A stretch of DNA of 6,987 bases from Cyanobacteria bacterium UBA5018 (GTDB lineage Bacteria; Cyanobacteriota; Cyanobacteriia; PCC-6307; Cyanobiaceae): contig DGYA01000142.1 in assembly GCA_002396505.1 (NCBI GenBank), positions 1,049 through 8,035 on the forward strand, given 5' to 3'. A model generated the notes under the pieces. The model searched no databases and was not told the origin of the DNA. It saw nothing but the letters and a program-made list of their open reading frames with translations. The translations under genes and the position numbers were made by a program. Shown here piece after piece: positions 1-6,194 of this stretch (position 1 is the stretch's first letter; every line of letters begins with the position of its first letter).

Positions 1-72
1 CGCTACAAGCAGTGGTGTCGCTACAAGCAGTGGTGTCGCTACAAGCAGTGGGGCCGCTACAAGCGATTTCCA
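1..72 (+). repeat. 18-bp tandem repeat, 3 units plus a partial fourth, in the oxoprolinase gene
   Basis: The unit CGCTACAAGCAGTGGTGT occurs at 1-18 and 19-36 identically, at 37-54 with two changes near its end, and again for its first 10 bases from 55. In frame it encodes a repeated hexapeptide ATSSGV, fading into ATSDFQ and ATSGLQ. It lies just before the last HyuA motif (VPLWRREQL), where family members have a variable stretch. The array may extend left of the window. Confidence 0.95.
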
Positions 73-2155
73 GGCGACAAGTGGTTTGCAGCAGGCCAGC
101 AGCTGGCAAGCCGTCCCCCTATGGCGACGCGAGCAGTTGGCCCCTGCCACCCTGTTGAGCGGACCGGCGGTGGTGATTGATGTCACTACCACTTTGATGT
201 TGGAAGCCAATTGGCAGGCCCGGGTATTGGCCGATGGCGCCCTGTTGCTGGAGCGGCAATCTGTAGCGCCGATCGTTGCCCCAACCGCTGATTACGGCTC
301 CAGTCGCTCCCGCGAGCCCCTGCTCGGTGACCAGGAGTGCGATGGGGGGCCAGGCCAGGCCCCGGATCCTGTGTTGTTGGAACTATTTAACCATCGCTTT
401 GCCGCCATTGCCGAACAGATGGGGGTGCAGCTGCAGCAGAGCAGTCGCTCGGTGAACATCCGCGAACGCCTCGACTTTTCTTGTGCCCTATTTGATGGCC
501 AGGGCAAGTTGGTGGCCAATGCGCCCCACATTCCCGTGCATCTGGGCTCGATGGGAGAGAGCGTGGTGTCCCTGTTGCAGGCCGTGGGCCGCGGCGAGCG
601 GCCGCCGCTGCGGCCCGGCGATGTGATCCTCTCCAACGATCCCTACGCCGGCGGCACCCATCTACCTGACATCACGGCGATCACGCCGATCTTTGCGCCG
701 GCTAAGGCAGATGCAGGCATGGGCATAGGCGTAGATGCAGATACAGATACAGATACAGATACAGATACAGGCGTAGGTGCAGGCATAGGCGTAGGCGTGG
801 AGGCAGATAGAAAGGCAGGGGCGGCGCCAGAAGTTGCGCTGGAACCGCCTCTGTTCTTTGTTGCCAGCCGTGGCCATCACGCCGATGTGGGAGGCATCAC
901 CCCCGGCTCGATGCCCGCCTTCAGCAGCAGCATTGAGCAGGAGGGCCTGTTGCTACGCAATTTGCCCTTTCTGGAAAATGGCGTCTTCGATCGAGACCAA
1001 TGGCTGGCCCGCCTGGCGGCCGGGCCCCATCCGGTGCGCAACCCCGACCAGCTGCTGGCCGACCTGCAGGCCCAGGTGGCGGCAAATCGCCTCGGCGAGC
1101 GGGCCCTGCAGCGGCTGATCGCCCGGGAGGGGCTGGCGCTGGTGCAGGCCTACATGGTCCATGGCCAGTCCCATGCGGCTGCAGCGGTGCGGCGGCTGTT
1201 GGCGCGCCTCAGTGATGGGGCTTTCCGCTTGGAACTCGATGACGGCAGCTGTATTCAGGTGGCCGTGAGGGTGGACCGGCAGGCCCGCCGGGCGGAGCTG
1301 GATTTCAGTGGCAGTTCAGCCCAGCAGGCCGGCAACCGCAATGCCCCCCTGGCGGTCACCAAGGCCGTGGTGCTCTACGTGTTGCGCTGTTTGGTGGCAG
1401 AGGAGATTCCGCTCAATGCCGGCTGCTTTGAACCGATCAGCTTGATCGTGCCGCTGGGCTGTCTGCTCAATCCGCGGCCGCCAGCCGCCGTGGTGGCGGG
1501 CAATGTGGAGACCTCCCAGGCCGCCACCAACGCCCTGTTCGCCGCCCTTGGCGTGCAGGCGGCGTCCCAGGGCACGATGAACAATCTCAGCTTTGGCGAC
1601 ACCGCCGCTGGAGCCGCCAGTCGCCAGTATTACGAAACCATCTGTGGCGGTACCGGGGCTGGGATCGGGGCCGATGGCCTCGGTTTTGCCGGCGCGGCGG
1701 CGGTGCAGAGCCACATGACCAATTCCCGCATCACCGACCCAGAAATCCTCGAAGAGCGCTATCCGGTGCGGTTGGAGTGGTTTGGCCGCCGGTGGGGCAG
1801 CGGCGGCCTGGGGCGCTGGGCTGGCGGCGATGGCGTGATTCGCCAGATCCGTTTTCTTGAAGCGCTGAGTGTTTCGGTGTTGTCGAGCTGTCGCCGGGTG
1901 CCCCCCTTTGGCCTGGCGGGGGGTGGGGCCGGCGCCTGCGGCCGCAACCTGCTGCTGAAGCTGGATGGCACGGAGGAGCTGTTGCCCGGATCGTTTGAAC
2001 GGCAGCTGCAGGCGGGCGAGGCCCTGCGCATCGAGACCCCCGGCGGTGGCGCCTGTGGCCCCGAGCCATCCGGTGAGTGGCCAACTGAGTGGCCAACCGA
2101 GCCGCCAACTGAGCGACCAGCGCAGGGGCCGCCAGCGGCAGGTGGCCCGCAGTGA
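2..2155 (+). CDS. ATP-dependent 5-oxoprolinase / N-methylhydantoinase, fused HyuA-HyuB type; 5' part missing
   Basis: The family hydrolyses 5-oxoproline (or hydantoin-like rings) with ATP in the cytoplasm; glutamate is the product for 5-oxoprolinase. The frame is open from base 2 with no stop, so the TTG at 86 is not a credible start: the gene enters from the left. Bases ~104-250 encode the end of the HyuA half (VPLWRREQL, LSGPAVVIDVTTT, NWQARVLADGALLLE). A linker follows, then a complete HyuB half from ~370 (LFNHRFAAIAEQMG) with PGDVILSNDPYAGGTHLPDI, GHHADVGGITPGSMP, GNVETSQA, GTMNNLSFGD, ICGGTGAG, SHMTNSRITDPEILE and the terminal ETPGGGACG near 2035-2059. Eukaryotic and many bacterial 5-oxoprolinases have this fused order and about 1,200-1,300 residues; 717 codons are visible. 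Three tandem repeats lie in its poorly conserved segments (1-72, 709-810, 2075-2122). Its stop overlaps the ggt start. The family is clear; the exact substrate is inferred from the ggt neighbour. Confidence 0.93.
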   Translation, partial: ATSSGVATSSGVATSSGAATSDFQATSGLQQASSWQAVPLWRREQLAPATLLSGPAVVIDVTTTLMLEANWQARVLADGALLLERQSVAPIVAPTADYGSSRSREPLLGDQECDGGPGQAPDPVLLELFNHRFAAIAEQMGVQLQQSSRSVNIRERLDFSCALFDGQGKLVANAPHIPVHLGSMGESVVSLLQAVGRGERPPLRPGDVILSNDPYAGGTHLPDITAITPIFAPAKADAGMGIGVDADTDTDTDTDTGVGAGIGVGVEADRKAGAAPEVALEPPLFFVASRGHHADVGGITPGSMPAFSSSIEQEGLLLRNLPFLENGVFDRDQWLARLAAGPHPVRNPDQLLADLQAQVAANRLGERALQRLIAREGLALVQAYMVHGQSHAAAAVRRLLARLSDGAFRLELDDGSCIQVAVRVDRQARRAELDFSGSSAQQAGNRNAPLAVTKAVVLYVLRCLVAEEIPLNAGCFEPISLIVPLGCLLNPRPPAAVVAGNVETSQAATNALFAALGVQAASQGTMNNLSFGDTAAGAASRQYYETICGGTGAGIGADGLGFAGAAAVQSHMTNSRITDPEILEERYPVRLEWFGRRWGSGGLGRWAGGDGVIRQIRFLEALSVSVLSSCRRVPPFGLAGGGAGACGRNLLLKLDGTEELLPGSFERQLQAGEALRIETPGGGACGPEPSGEWPTEWPTEPPTERPAQGPPAAGGPQ
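709..810 (+). repeat. Hexanucleotide tandem repeat (about 17 units) inserted in the HyuB domain
   Basis: Seventeen consecutive 6-bp units follow the pattern AGRYRY with few deviations. The core, 739-768, is five perfect AGATAC units; the flanks are variants such as AGATGC, AGGCAT and AGGCGT. In frame they give (Asp/Gly)-(Ala/Val/Ile/Thr) dipeptides, including five DT pairs. The array separates the HyuB motifs PDITAITPIF and LFFVASRGHHAD, which are normally only a few residues apart, so the product carries roughly 40 extra low-complexity residues in a loop. Confidence 0.95.
2075..2122 (+). repeat. 12-bp tandem repeat, 4 units, in the C-terminal tail of the oxoprolinase
   Basis: Units at 2075-2086 (GAGTGGCCAACT), 2087-2098, 2099-2110 and 2111-2122 differ by a few bases and encode EWPT, EWPT, EPPT, ERPA. 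They lie beyond the conserved TPGGGACG end of HyuB, so they lengthen a Pro/Glu-rich tail just before the stop codon. Confidence 0.92.
2152..2155 (+). promoter_or_regulatory. GTGA stop/start overlap coupling the oxoprolinase gene and ggt
   Basis: The TGA stop of the upstream gene (2153-2155) shares bases with the GTG start of ggt (2152-2154). No clear Shine-Dalgarno sequence precedes the GTG (GGTGGCCCGCA lies just upstream), so ggt is probably translated by ribosomes finishing the upstream gene. Confidence 0.75.
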
Positions 2156-4074
2156 GGCCGCCAGTGAAGCCGCTCCTGGCTGGGGTGGCCCTGGGGTTGC
2201 TGGTCAGCTGGCCGGTGGTGGCGGCCCCGCCCGTCTTGCGGCTGGCCGGGGGGCAGGCGGGGTCTCAGGAGCCAAGGGAAGCGGCGGCCAATGTGCTGCA
2301 GGAGCGGCAGCAGCGGTTTCAGCCGGTGTGGTCAGCGCGGGGGATGGTGGCGGCTGGGGAGCCGCTGGCGGCCCAGGCGGGGGCGCGGCTGTTGGCCGCC
2401 GGTGGCAATGCGGTGGATGCGGCGGTGGCCACCAGCTTTGCCCTGGCGGTCACCCTGCCCCACTCCACCGGCATCGGCGGCGGCGGTTTTCTATTGCTCT
2501 GGTTGCCGGGCCCTTCACCGGCCGCCTTATCGGCTGCTGCATCGGCCGCAGCACCGGCAGCTGCATCGGCCCGATCCAGCGCCTGCGCGGCGGCCCGGGC
2601 CCAGGAGTTGCCCCTGGGCCGCGGCTTTGCCCTGGGCATTGATTTTCGCGAGAGTGCACCGGCCGCAGCCGCTGGCAATTTGTTTCTCGATGCCGGCGGG
2701 ACGGTGGATCGCCGCCGCGCCACCACCAGCTTGCTGAGCACGGCGGTGCCGGGCACCGTGGCCGGCCTGCTGCTGGCCCAGCGCTGCTACGGCCGCCTGC
2801 CGCTGGAGCGGGTGCTGGCCCCGGCGATCGCCCTGGCCGGCGAGGGGGTGCCGGTAAGTAAAAACTTCAGCCAGTCGCTGGCGGCGGCGGCGCCGCTGCT
2901 TTTGGCCGATCCCGGATCCCGGGCGCTGTTTTTTCGAGTCGATCGGCGGGGTCGCTGGCGGCCGCTGCAGCCGGGGGAGATGTTGCAGCAGCCCCAGCTG
3001 GCCGCCAGCCTGAGGCGGATTGCGGCCGGCGGCAACGCCGGCTTTTACCAGGGCCCCAGCGCCGAGGCCCTGGTGCGGCTGATGCGGCGGGGGGGCGGCC
3101 TGATCAGCGCCGACGATCTACGGGCCTATCGGGCCAAGCCGGTGCGGCCATTGCAGATTCGCTTTCACGGCAACCAGGTGCTGGGACTGCCGCCGCCGGC
3201 TGGGGGCATCACCGTGCTGCAGCTGCTGCGGATGTTGGAGCGCTTTGATCTGGCTGCGCTGGGTTTGAACAGTGCCGCCACGCTGCATCTGATGGGCGAG
3301 GCGATGAATCTGGCCTACCGGGAGCGCAATGCCGGCTTGGGCGATGGGGCAGAAGCGCCCCAGGCTTGGCAACGCTGGCTGGCGGATGGCCCGATCCAGG
3401 CGCTGGTGGAGTCGATCAATCCGCTGCGCCATCGGCCGGCGGCCCAATTGCTGGCCAGGCCAGCTGTACTTGCGGAGGGCGATGACACCACCCATGTGTC
3501 GGTGGCGGATGGCCGCGGCGGGCTGGTGGCCACCACCAGTTCGATCAATTTCAGCTATGGCAATGGCGTCACGGTGCCAGGAGCTGGTTTTCTGCTCAAT
3601 AACCACATGGACGACTTCACCGCCAAGCCAGGCAGCGCCAATGGCTTTGGCTTGGTGCAGGGCCGGGCCAATGCCATCAGGCCTGGCAGGCGGCCGCTCA
3701 GTTCCATGGCCCCCACCCTGGTGTTTCGTCCTGATGGCAGTCCCTGGTTGGCCACCGGCAGCCCCGGCGGCAGTCGTATCGCCACCACTGTGGTGCAGGT
3801 AGTTCTTAATCGTTTGGTGCATGGCCTCAACCTGGCGGCTGCGGTTGCCGAGCCGCGCATCCATAGCCAGCTGCTGCCAGATCGACTGGAGTTTGAACAG
3901 GGGCTGAATGTAGATACGCGCCGCATATTGCAGGGAATGGGCCATCTATTGCACCAGGCGGCGGCCATGGGTGCCGCCCAAAGCGTGGAGCTGATCCCGT
4001 CCCAGCAGGGCGGTGGCAGCTATGGGGTCACCGATGCAAGGCGCGCCTGGGCCCTGGCCCAACCGGAGGATTAG
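2152..4074 (+). CDS. ggt: Gamma-glutamyltransferase (gamma-glutamyltranspeptidase) precursor, secreted
   Basis: GGT cleaves gamma-glutamyl bonds of glutathione and similar peptides by hydrolysis or transpeptidation, usually in the periplasm. Residues 1-24 form a signal peptide: Arg/Lys, then a hydrophobic run LLAGVALGLLVSWPVV, with likely cleavage near VVA-A. Family motifs run in order: GGNAVDAAVA and TGIGGGGFLLL; FRESAP with the glutamate-binding Arg166; the processing site DDTTH, where Thr446 should become the nucleophile and first residue of the small subunit; NNHMDDF (Asp487/488); PLSSM (Ser517/518); GSPGGSRI (Gly539/540). All expected catalytic residues are present. The product has 640 residues, longer than the usual 560-590, partly through an Ala/Ser-rich insertion at about residues 119-150. 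The GTG start overlaps the upstream TGA as GTGA, which implies translational coupling; the signal peptide starting there supports this choice. Confidence 0.95.
   Translation: MRPPVKPLLAGVALGLLVSWPVVAAPPVLRLAGGQAGSQEPREAAANVLQERQQRFQPVWSARGMVAAGEPLAAQAGARLLAAGGNAVDAAVATSFALAVTLPHSTGIGGGGFLLLWLPGPSPAALSAAASAAAPAAASARSSACAAARAQELPLGRGFALGIDFRESAPAAAAGNLFLDAGGTVDRRRATTSLLSTAVPGTVAGLLLAQRCYGRLPLERVLAPAIALAGEGVPVSKNFSQSLAAAAPLLLADPGSRALFFRVDRRGRWRPLQPGEMLQQPQLAASLRRIAAGGNAGFYQGPSAEALVRLMRRGGGLISADDLRAYRAKPVRPLQIRFHGNQVLGLPPPAGGITVLQLLRMLERFDLAALGLNSAATLHLMGEAMNLAYRERNAGLGDGAEAPQAWQRWLADGPIQALVESINPLRHRPAAQLLARPAVLAEGDDTTHVSVADGRGGLVATTSSINFSYGNGVTVPGAGFLLNNHMDDFTAKPGSANGFGLVQGRANAIRPGRRPLSSMAPTLVFRPDGSPWLATGSPGGSRIATTVVQVVLNRLVHGLNLAAAVAEPRIHSQLLPDRLEFEQGLNVDTRRILQGMGHLLHQAAAMGAAQSVELIPSQQGGGSYGVTDARRAWALAQPED
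2517..2588 (+). repeat. 12-bp tandem repeat, about 5-6 units, in ggt
   Basis: Units begin at 2517, 2529, 2541, 2553 and 2565, with a weak sixth at 2577. Examples are ATCGGCCGCAGC and ACCGGCAGCTGC; the consensus is close to AYCGGCNGCNGC. In frame they encode an Ala/Ser-rich segment (ALSAAASAAAPAAASA) between the conserved GGGGFLLLW and DFRESAP motifs, which in ordinary GGTs are joined by a short turn. Confidence 0.88.
2823..2832. repeat. HIP1 palindrome (GGCGATCGCC)
   Basis: This is the 10-bp extended form of the Highly Iterated Palindrome GCGATCGC, abundant in many cyanobacterial genomes. Here it lies inside ggt and encodes part of a conserved APAIALA segment. Confidence 0.8.
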
Positions 4075-4182
4075 CACCAGGCCTGCATGTCACGGGCGAT
4101 CGTGTGAGCAAATTGCATAAAACATGCGACAAGCAAGGCCTTGAAAATCTAATCCATGACCGATGAAATTGCCATAGGATCA

Positions 4183-4267
4183 AAACCGCTATAAATGCAA
4201 AGCTACTATAAATACAAAGCCGCTATAAGCGCTAAGCTAATATAGGCGCCGAATCGCTATAGGTACC
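4183..4267 (+). repeat. 17-bp intergenic tandem repeat, 5 units
   Basis: Units are 4183-4199 (AAACCGCTATAAATGCA), 4200-4216 (AAGCTACTATAAATACA), 4217-4233 (AAGCCGCTATAAGCGCT), 4234-4250 (AAGCTAATATAGGCGCC) and 4251-4267 (GAATCGCTATAGGTACC). A weaker sixth unit may precede at 4166-4182. The A-rich left part and CTATA centre are kept in nearly all units while the right end varies. The unit is not a multiple of three and lies outside genes. Confidence 0.9.
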
Positions 4268-4505
4268 ACGAAAAATCCCAAATCCCACCGGCTTCGCGGC
4301 CCGAAAAGCATTGCGGTGAATGGCAGCTCCACAATCAGCCTGGGTCAAATGGTCGTTTTTCGAGACACACTTATGCCGCCAGGCCCCTCGGCTGGCAACA
4401 TCAAAGAAATTGGTATTTTTCCAGAGCCTCCCCAGCAATTAGCCAGCGAAAGGCACGATGCCCTATGGCCAACCTCGACCCCCTGGGAAATCGGGCTCTA
4501 GCCGT

Positions 4506-4561
4506 TTGGCCGCTACTTATTAGCCGCCACTAATTGGCCGCTACTAATGCGCCGCTGTCGA
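4506..4561 (+). repeat. 14-bp intergenic tandem repeat, 4 units
   Basis: Units are 4506-4519 (TTGGCCGCTACTTA), 4520-4533 (TTAGCCGCCACTAA), 4534-4547 (TTGGCCGCTACTAA) and 4548-4561 (TGCGCCGCTGTCGA), with a decayed continuation TTGGTCGAATTTAC at 4562-4575. The core GCCGCTAC resembles the cores of the arrays at 1-72 and 4183-4267, although the period differs. The array ends about 85 bp before the DUF3598 start codon. Confidence 0.9.
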
Positions 4562-4645
4562 TTGGTCGAATTTACAGGGGTGTCCTGGGCTGCCAGCGGT
4601 GGTTCCTAGGATCCTGCCTATTGCCTGCCGGAATTGGTGCCAGCG

Positions 4646-5434
4646 ATGGGGAGTCAGTGGGACAACTTTTTGCGCAACCTCGGCGAATGGCGCGGCTCCT
4701 TTTGTTCGCTGAATGCCGATGGGCTGGTGATCGATACGACGCCCTCAATTCTCACCCTGGAGCAGGCGCAAGAGGAGCGGCTGGTGCGGTTTCGGCTGCG
4801 CCGCTATGGCGCCGATGGCTACGGGAGCGCCCCGAGCAGTGATTACAGCCAGGATTACCGCAGCCTGGGTCGGCAGGTGGTGTTTTTTGAGACGGGCTCG
4901 TTCAGCAAGGGGACGCTGCAGCTGGCACCGGCCAGCGTCTTCGGGGCGGAGTTTGGCTTTGTGGCTGGCGATCGCCGCCACCGGCTGGTGCAGCTGCACA
5001 GCCCGGAGGGGGCCTTCGAGCGCCTGGTGCTGATTCGGGAATTTCGGGCGGGCACGGCGGCGAGCGAACGGCCGCCGCTGGAGTGGGGCAATTTGCTTGG
5101 GCCATGGTCTGGCCAGGCGGCCACGATTACCGCCGATTGGCCGGAGCCGCAGCTCTGCGATTGTGTATTGCAAATCGAGCGCGGCGATGGCGATCAAATT
5201 CAGATCCACACCCAGCTGGGCGAACGGGAAGAGGTATACGGCGGCGGCGCCCGGCTACTGCTGCTGCCGGATGGGGGCTACAGCCTCACGCCCCCTCAGG
5301 TGAGTCACCGGCAATCCCTGGTGGTGGAGGCTGGTTGGCTGCCCGCCCCCCAGCGATTGGAACGGCTGATCCGCCGCTACGACGCCAGCGGCGCCTGGCT
5401 TTCCTCCACCCAGATCATCGCTACGGCGCTATGA
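4646..5434 (+). CDS. DUF3598 family protein (BFA1-like, lipocalin-like beta-barrel)
   Basis: The product has 262 residues and no signal peptide or membrane segment, so it is probably soluble. Residues 4-19 (QWDNFLRNLGEWRGSF) are the typical start of this cyanobacterial/plastid family. FGAEFGFVAGDRRHRLVQLH and FERLVLIREFR follow. A second domain begins near LLGPWSGQAATITADWPEP and ends with SLTPPQVSHRQSLVVEAGWL and RLIRRYDASGAWLSS. The plant relative BFA1 assists assembly of the chloroplast ATP synthase CF1 part; whether the cyanobacterial members do so is not established, and that role is inference. I start at ATG 4646, because MGSQWDNFL matches the usual family N-terminus; the frame also offers TTG 4634 and GTG 4637. 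No strong Shine-Dalgarno is visible. The neighbouring gamma-glutamyl genes give no clear functional link. Confidence 0.85.
   Translation: MGSQWDNFLRNLGEWRGSFCSLNADGLVIDTTPSILTLEQAQEERLVRFRLRRYGADGYGSAPSSDYSQDYRSLGRQVVFFETGSFSKGTLQLAPASVFGAEFGFVAGDRRHRLVQLHSPEGAFERLVLIREFRAGTAASERPPLEWGNLLGPWSGQAATITADWPEPQLCDCVLQIERGDGDQIQIHTQLGEREEVYGGGARLLLLPDGGYSLTPPQVSHRQSLVVEAGWLPAPQRLERLIRRYDASGAWLSSTQIIATAL
4967..4976. repeat. HIP1 palindrome (GGCGATCGCC)
   Basis: This second copy of the cyanobacterial HIP1 extended palindrome lies in the DUF3598 gene and encodes part of AGDRRH. Two copies in 7 kb is a modest excess over chance and supports a cyanobacterial origin. Confidence 0.8.
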
Positions 5435-5601
5435 GCTGACCCGGGAAATATGGGAGACGCCCATCGCGACCGGCCGCTGGGAGCACCGACCGCCACCGGG
5501 CTGGATGCCCACGGCCGCCAGCGGCAGCGGTCCTGCGCCGATAGCTGCTATCTGCTGCCCGAGAAGAAGGCGAGTTGCAACACTAATTTGCAGGTAATTC
5601 T

Positions 5602-5623
5602 TGCGGATCTCCGCAGCCTTTTT
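5602..5623 (+). terminator. Possible intrinsic terminator downstream of the DUF3598 gene
   Basis: TGCGG (5602-5606) and CCGCA (5611-5615) form a five-pair stem around a four-base loop, followed after three bases by TTTTT (5619-5623). It lies about 170 bp after the DUF3598 stop. The stem is short, so this is a weak candidate. Confidence 0.3.
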
Positions 5624-5914
5624 GCTAAATCTTGGACCTTCTGTTTGCTAGCCACTCTGCATCCGAGGACGAGCTATTATACCGCTCACTCGGTCAAGGA
5701 ACTGCACTTAATTGAGTTGAACATAGTTATTTGGGGTGCCAGTTTTTTGCCGGTTGATGGCGTCAGTCAGATGGAGACTGGTCAGGCCCGGATGACCTAG
5801 CTGAGCAACTAAATCCGCTAAAGTGGTGGTAAATGAGGTATATATTTTAGTGCATGTACCACCCCGAGTGGATGCCTATAGTGCTTTCTAGGGCAAAGCT
5901 CCTGCTGCAATTTG

Positions 5915-5938
5915 GGCCCAGCTCCCCGCCGCTGGGCC
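5915..5938. other. GC-rich stem-loop
   Basis: GGCCCAGC (5915-5922) pairs perfectly with GCTGGGCC (5931-5938) around an eight-base loop. No T-run follows directly; the nearest TTTTTT is at about 5956-5961, so a simple Rho-independent terminator is doubtful. It may be an RNA structure or a chance hairpin. Confidence 0.5.
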
Positions 5939-5995
5939 TGGCTGGCATGATCAACTTTTTTGAAAATGGTGAACGATAACTCGGCTAATATGGCG

Positions 5996-6031
5996 AGCTT
6001 ATCTATATGGGTATACCTATATAGATAAGCT
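5996..6031. repeat. Near-perfect 36-bp AT-rich palindrome
   Basis: The left arm AGCTTATCTATAT (5996-6008) is the exact reverse complement of 6019-6031 (ATATAGATAAGCT). The centre is GTATAC, flanked by one G:C pair on each side and a single G/T mismatch at 6009/6018, so 17 of 18 base pairs match. A TTTTT run follows at 6034-6038. It could act as an intrinsic terminator, a protein-binding site, or be a leftover of a small mobile element; the sequence does not decide. Confidence 0.85.
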
Positions 6032-6166
6032 ACTTTTTGATTTATGATGAAAGTGGTGCAAAGGCGCTGGAAGTGGCCATCGAAAGCCCTGGAATTGTAT
6101 CAAAATACTATAAAAACCCGGCATTTATACCTTCTATCCCTCTCCTGCCACAGGCCCAAAGTGGTA

Positions 6167-6194
6167 AGTTGATAGTTGATAGTTGCAAGCTGAT
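6167..6194 (+). repeat. 7-bp tandem repeat, 4 units
   Basis: AGTTGAT occurs at 6167-6173 and 6174-6180, followed by AGTTGCA (6181-6187) and AGCTGAT (6188-6194). It resembles in style the heptanucleotide short tandem repeats (STRR) known from filamentous cyanobacteria, though its sequence is not one I recognise. Confidence 0.75.

Larger units (their letters stand above)
4075..4645. other. Intergenic region between ggt and the DUF3598 gene
   Basis: These 571 bp carry two tandem arrays (4183-4267 and 4506-4561) and no recognised gene. Between them, 4268-4505 has an open + frame (GTG at 4316 to TAG at 4499-4501, 61 codons, with MVVFRDTLMPPGPSAGNIKE) that I cannot assign to any family; it may be a small gene, a remnant or chance. 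I see no strong intrinsic terminator after ggt. The promoter of the DUF3598 gene should lie here, but no convincing -35/-10 pair was found. Confidence 0.6.

Noticed and set aside
1..72. CRISPR array
   Set aside because: The 18-bp units are directly adjacent with no spacers and encode a peptide in frame.
86..88. TTG at 86 as the start of the oxoprolinase gene
   Set aside because: The same frame is open to base 2 and the first motifs are the end of a HyuA domain, so the real start lies outside the window.
662..880. Minus-strand 72-residue ORF with a Cys-Ile repeat
   Set aside because: It is the antisense reading of the hexamer array inside the oxoprolinase gene; no start signal and no family resemblance.
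1965..2642. 225-residue + strand ORF across the oxoprolinase/ggt junction
   Set aside because: It is a shadow frame in very GC-rich DNA; both overlapped frames carry clear family motifs.
3118..3945. 275-residue minus-strand ORF opposite ggt
   Set aside because: It is antisense to the catalytic part of ggt; its length is explained by high GC and few stops, and no domain is recognisable.
5450..5800. 116-codon ORF after the DUF3598 gene
   Set aside because: It crosses the GC-to-AT shift and a possible terminator hairpin, has no ribosome-binding site and matches no family I know.
5825..5863. Inverted repeat GGTGGTA ... TACCACC
   Set aside because: Only seven pairs around a 25-base loop; such a match is expected by chance in a region of this size.
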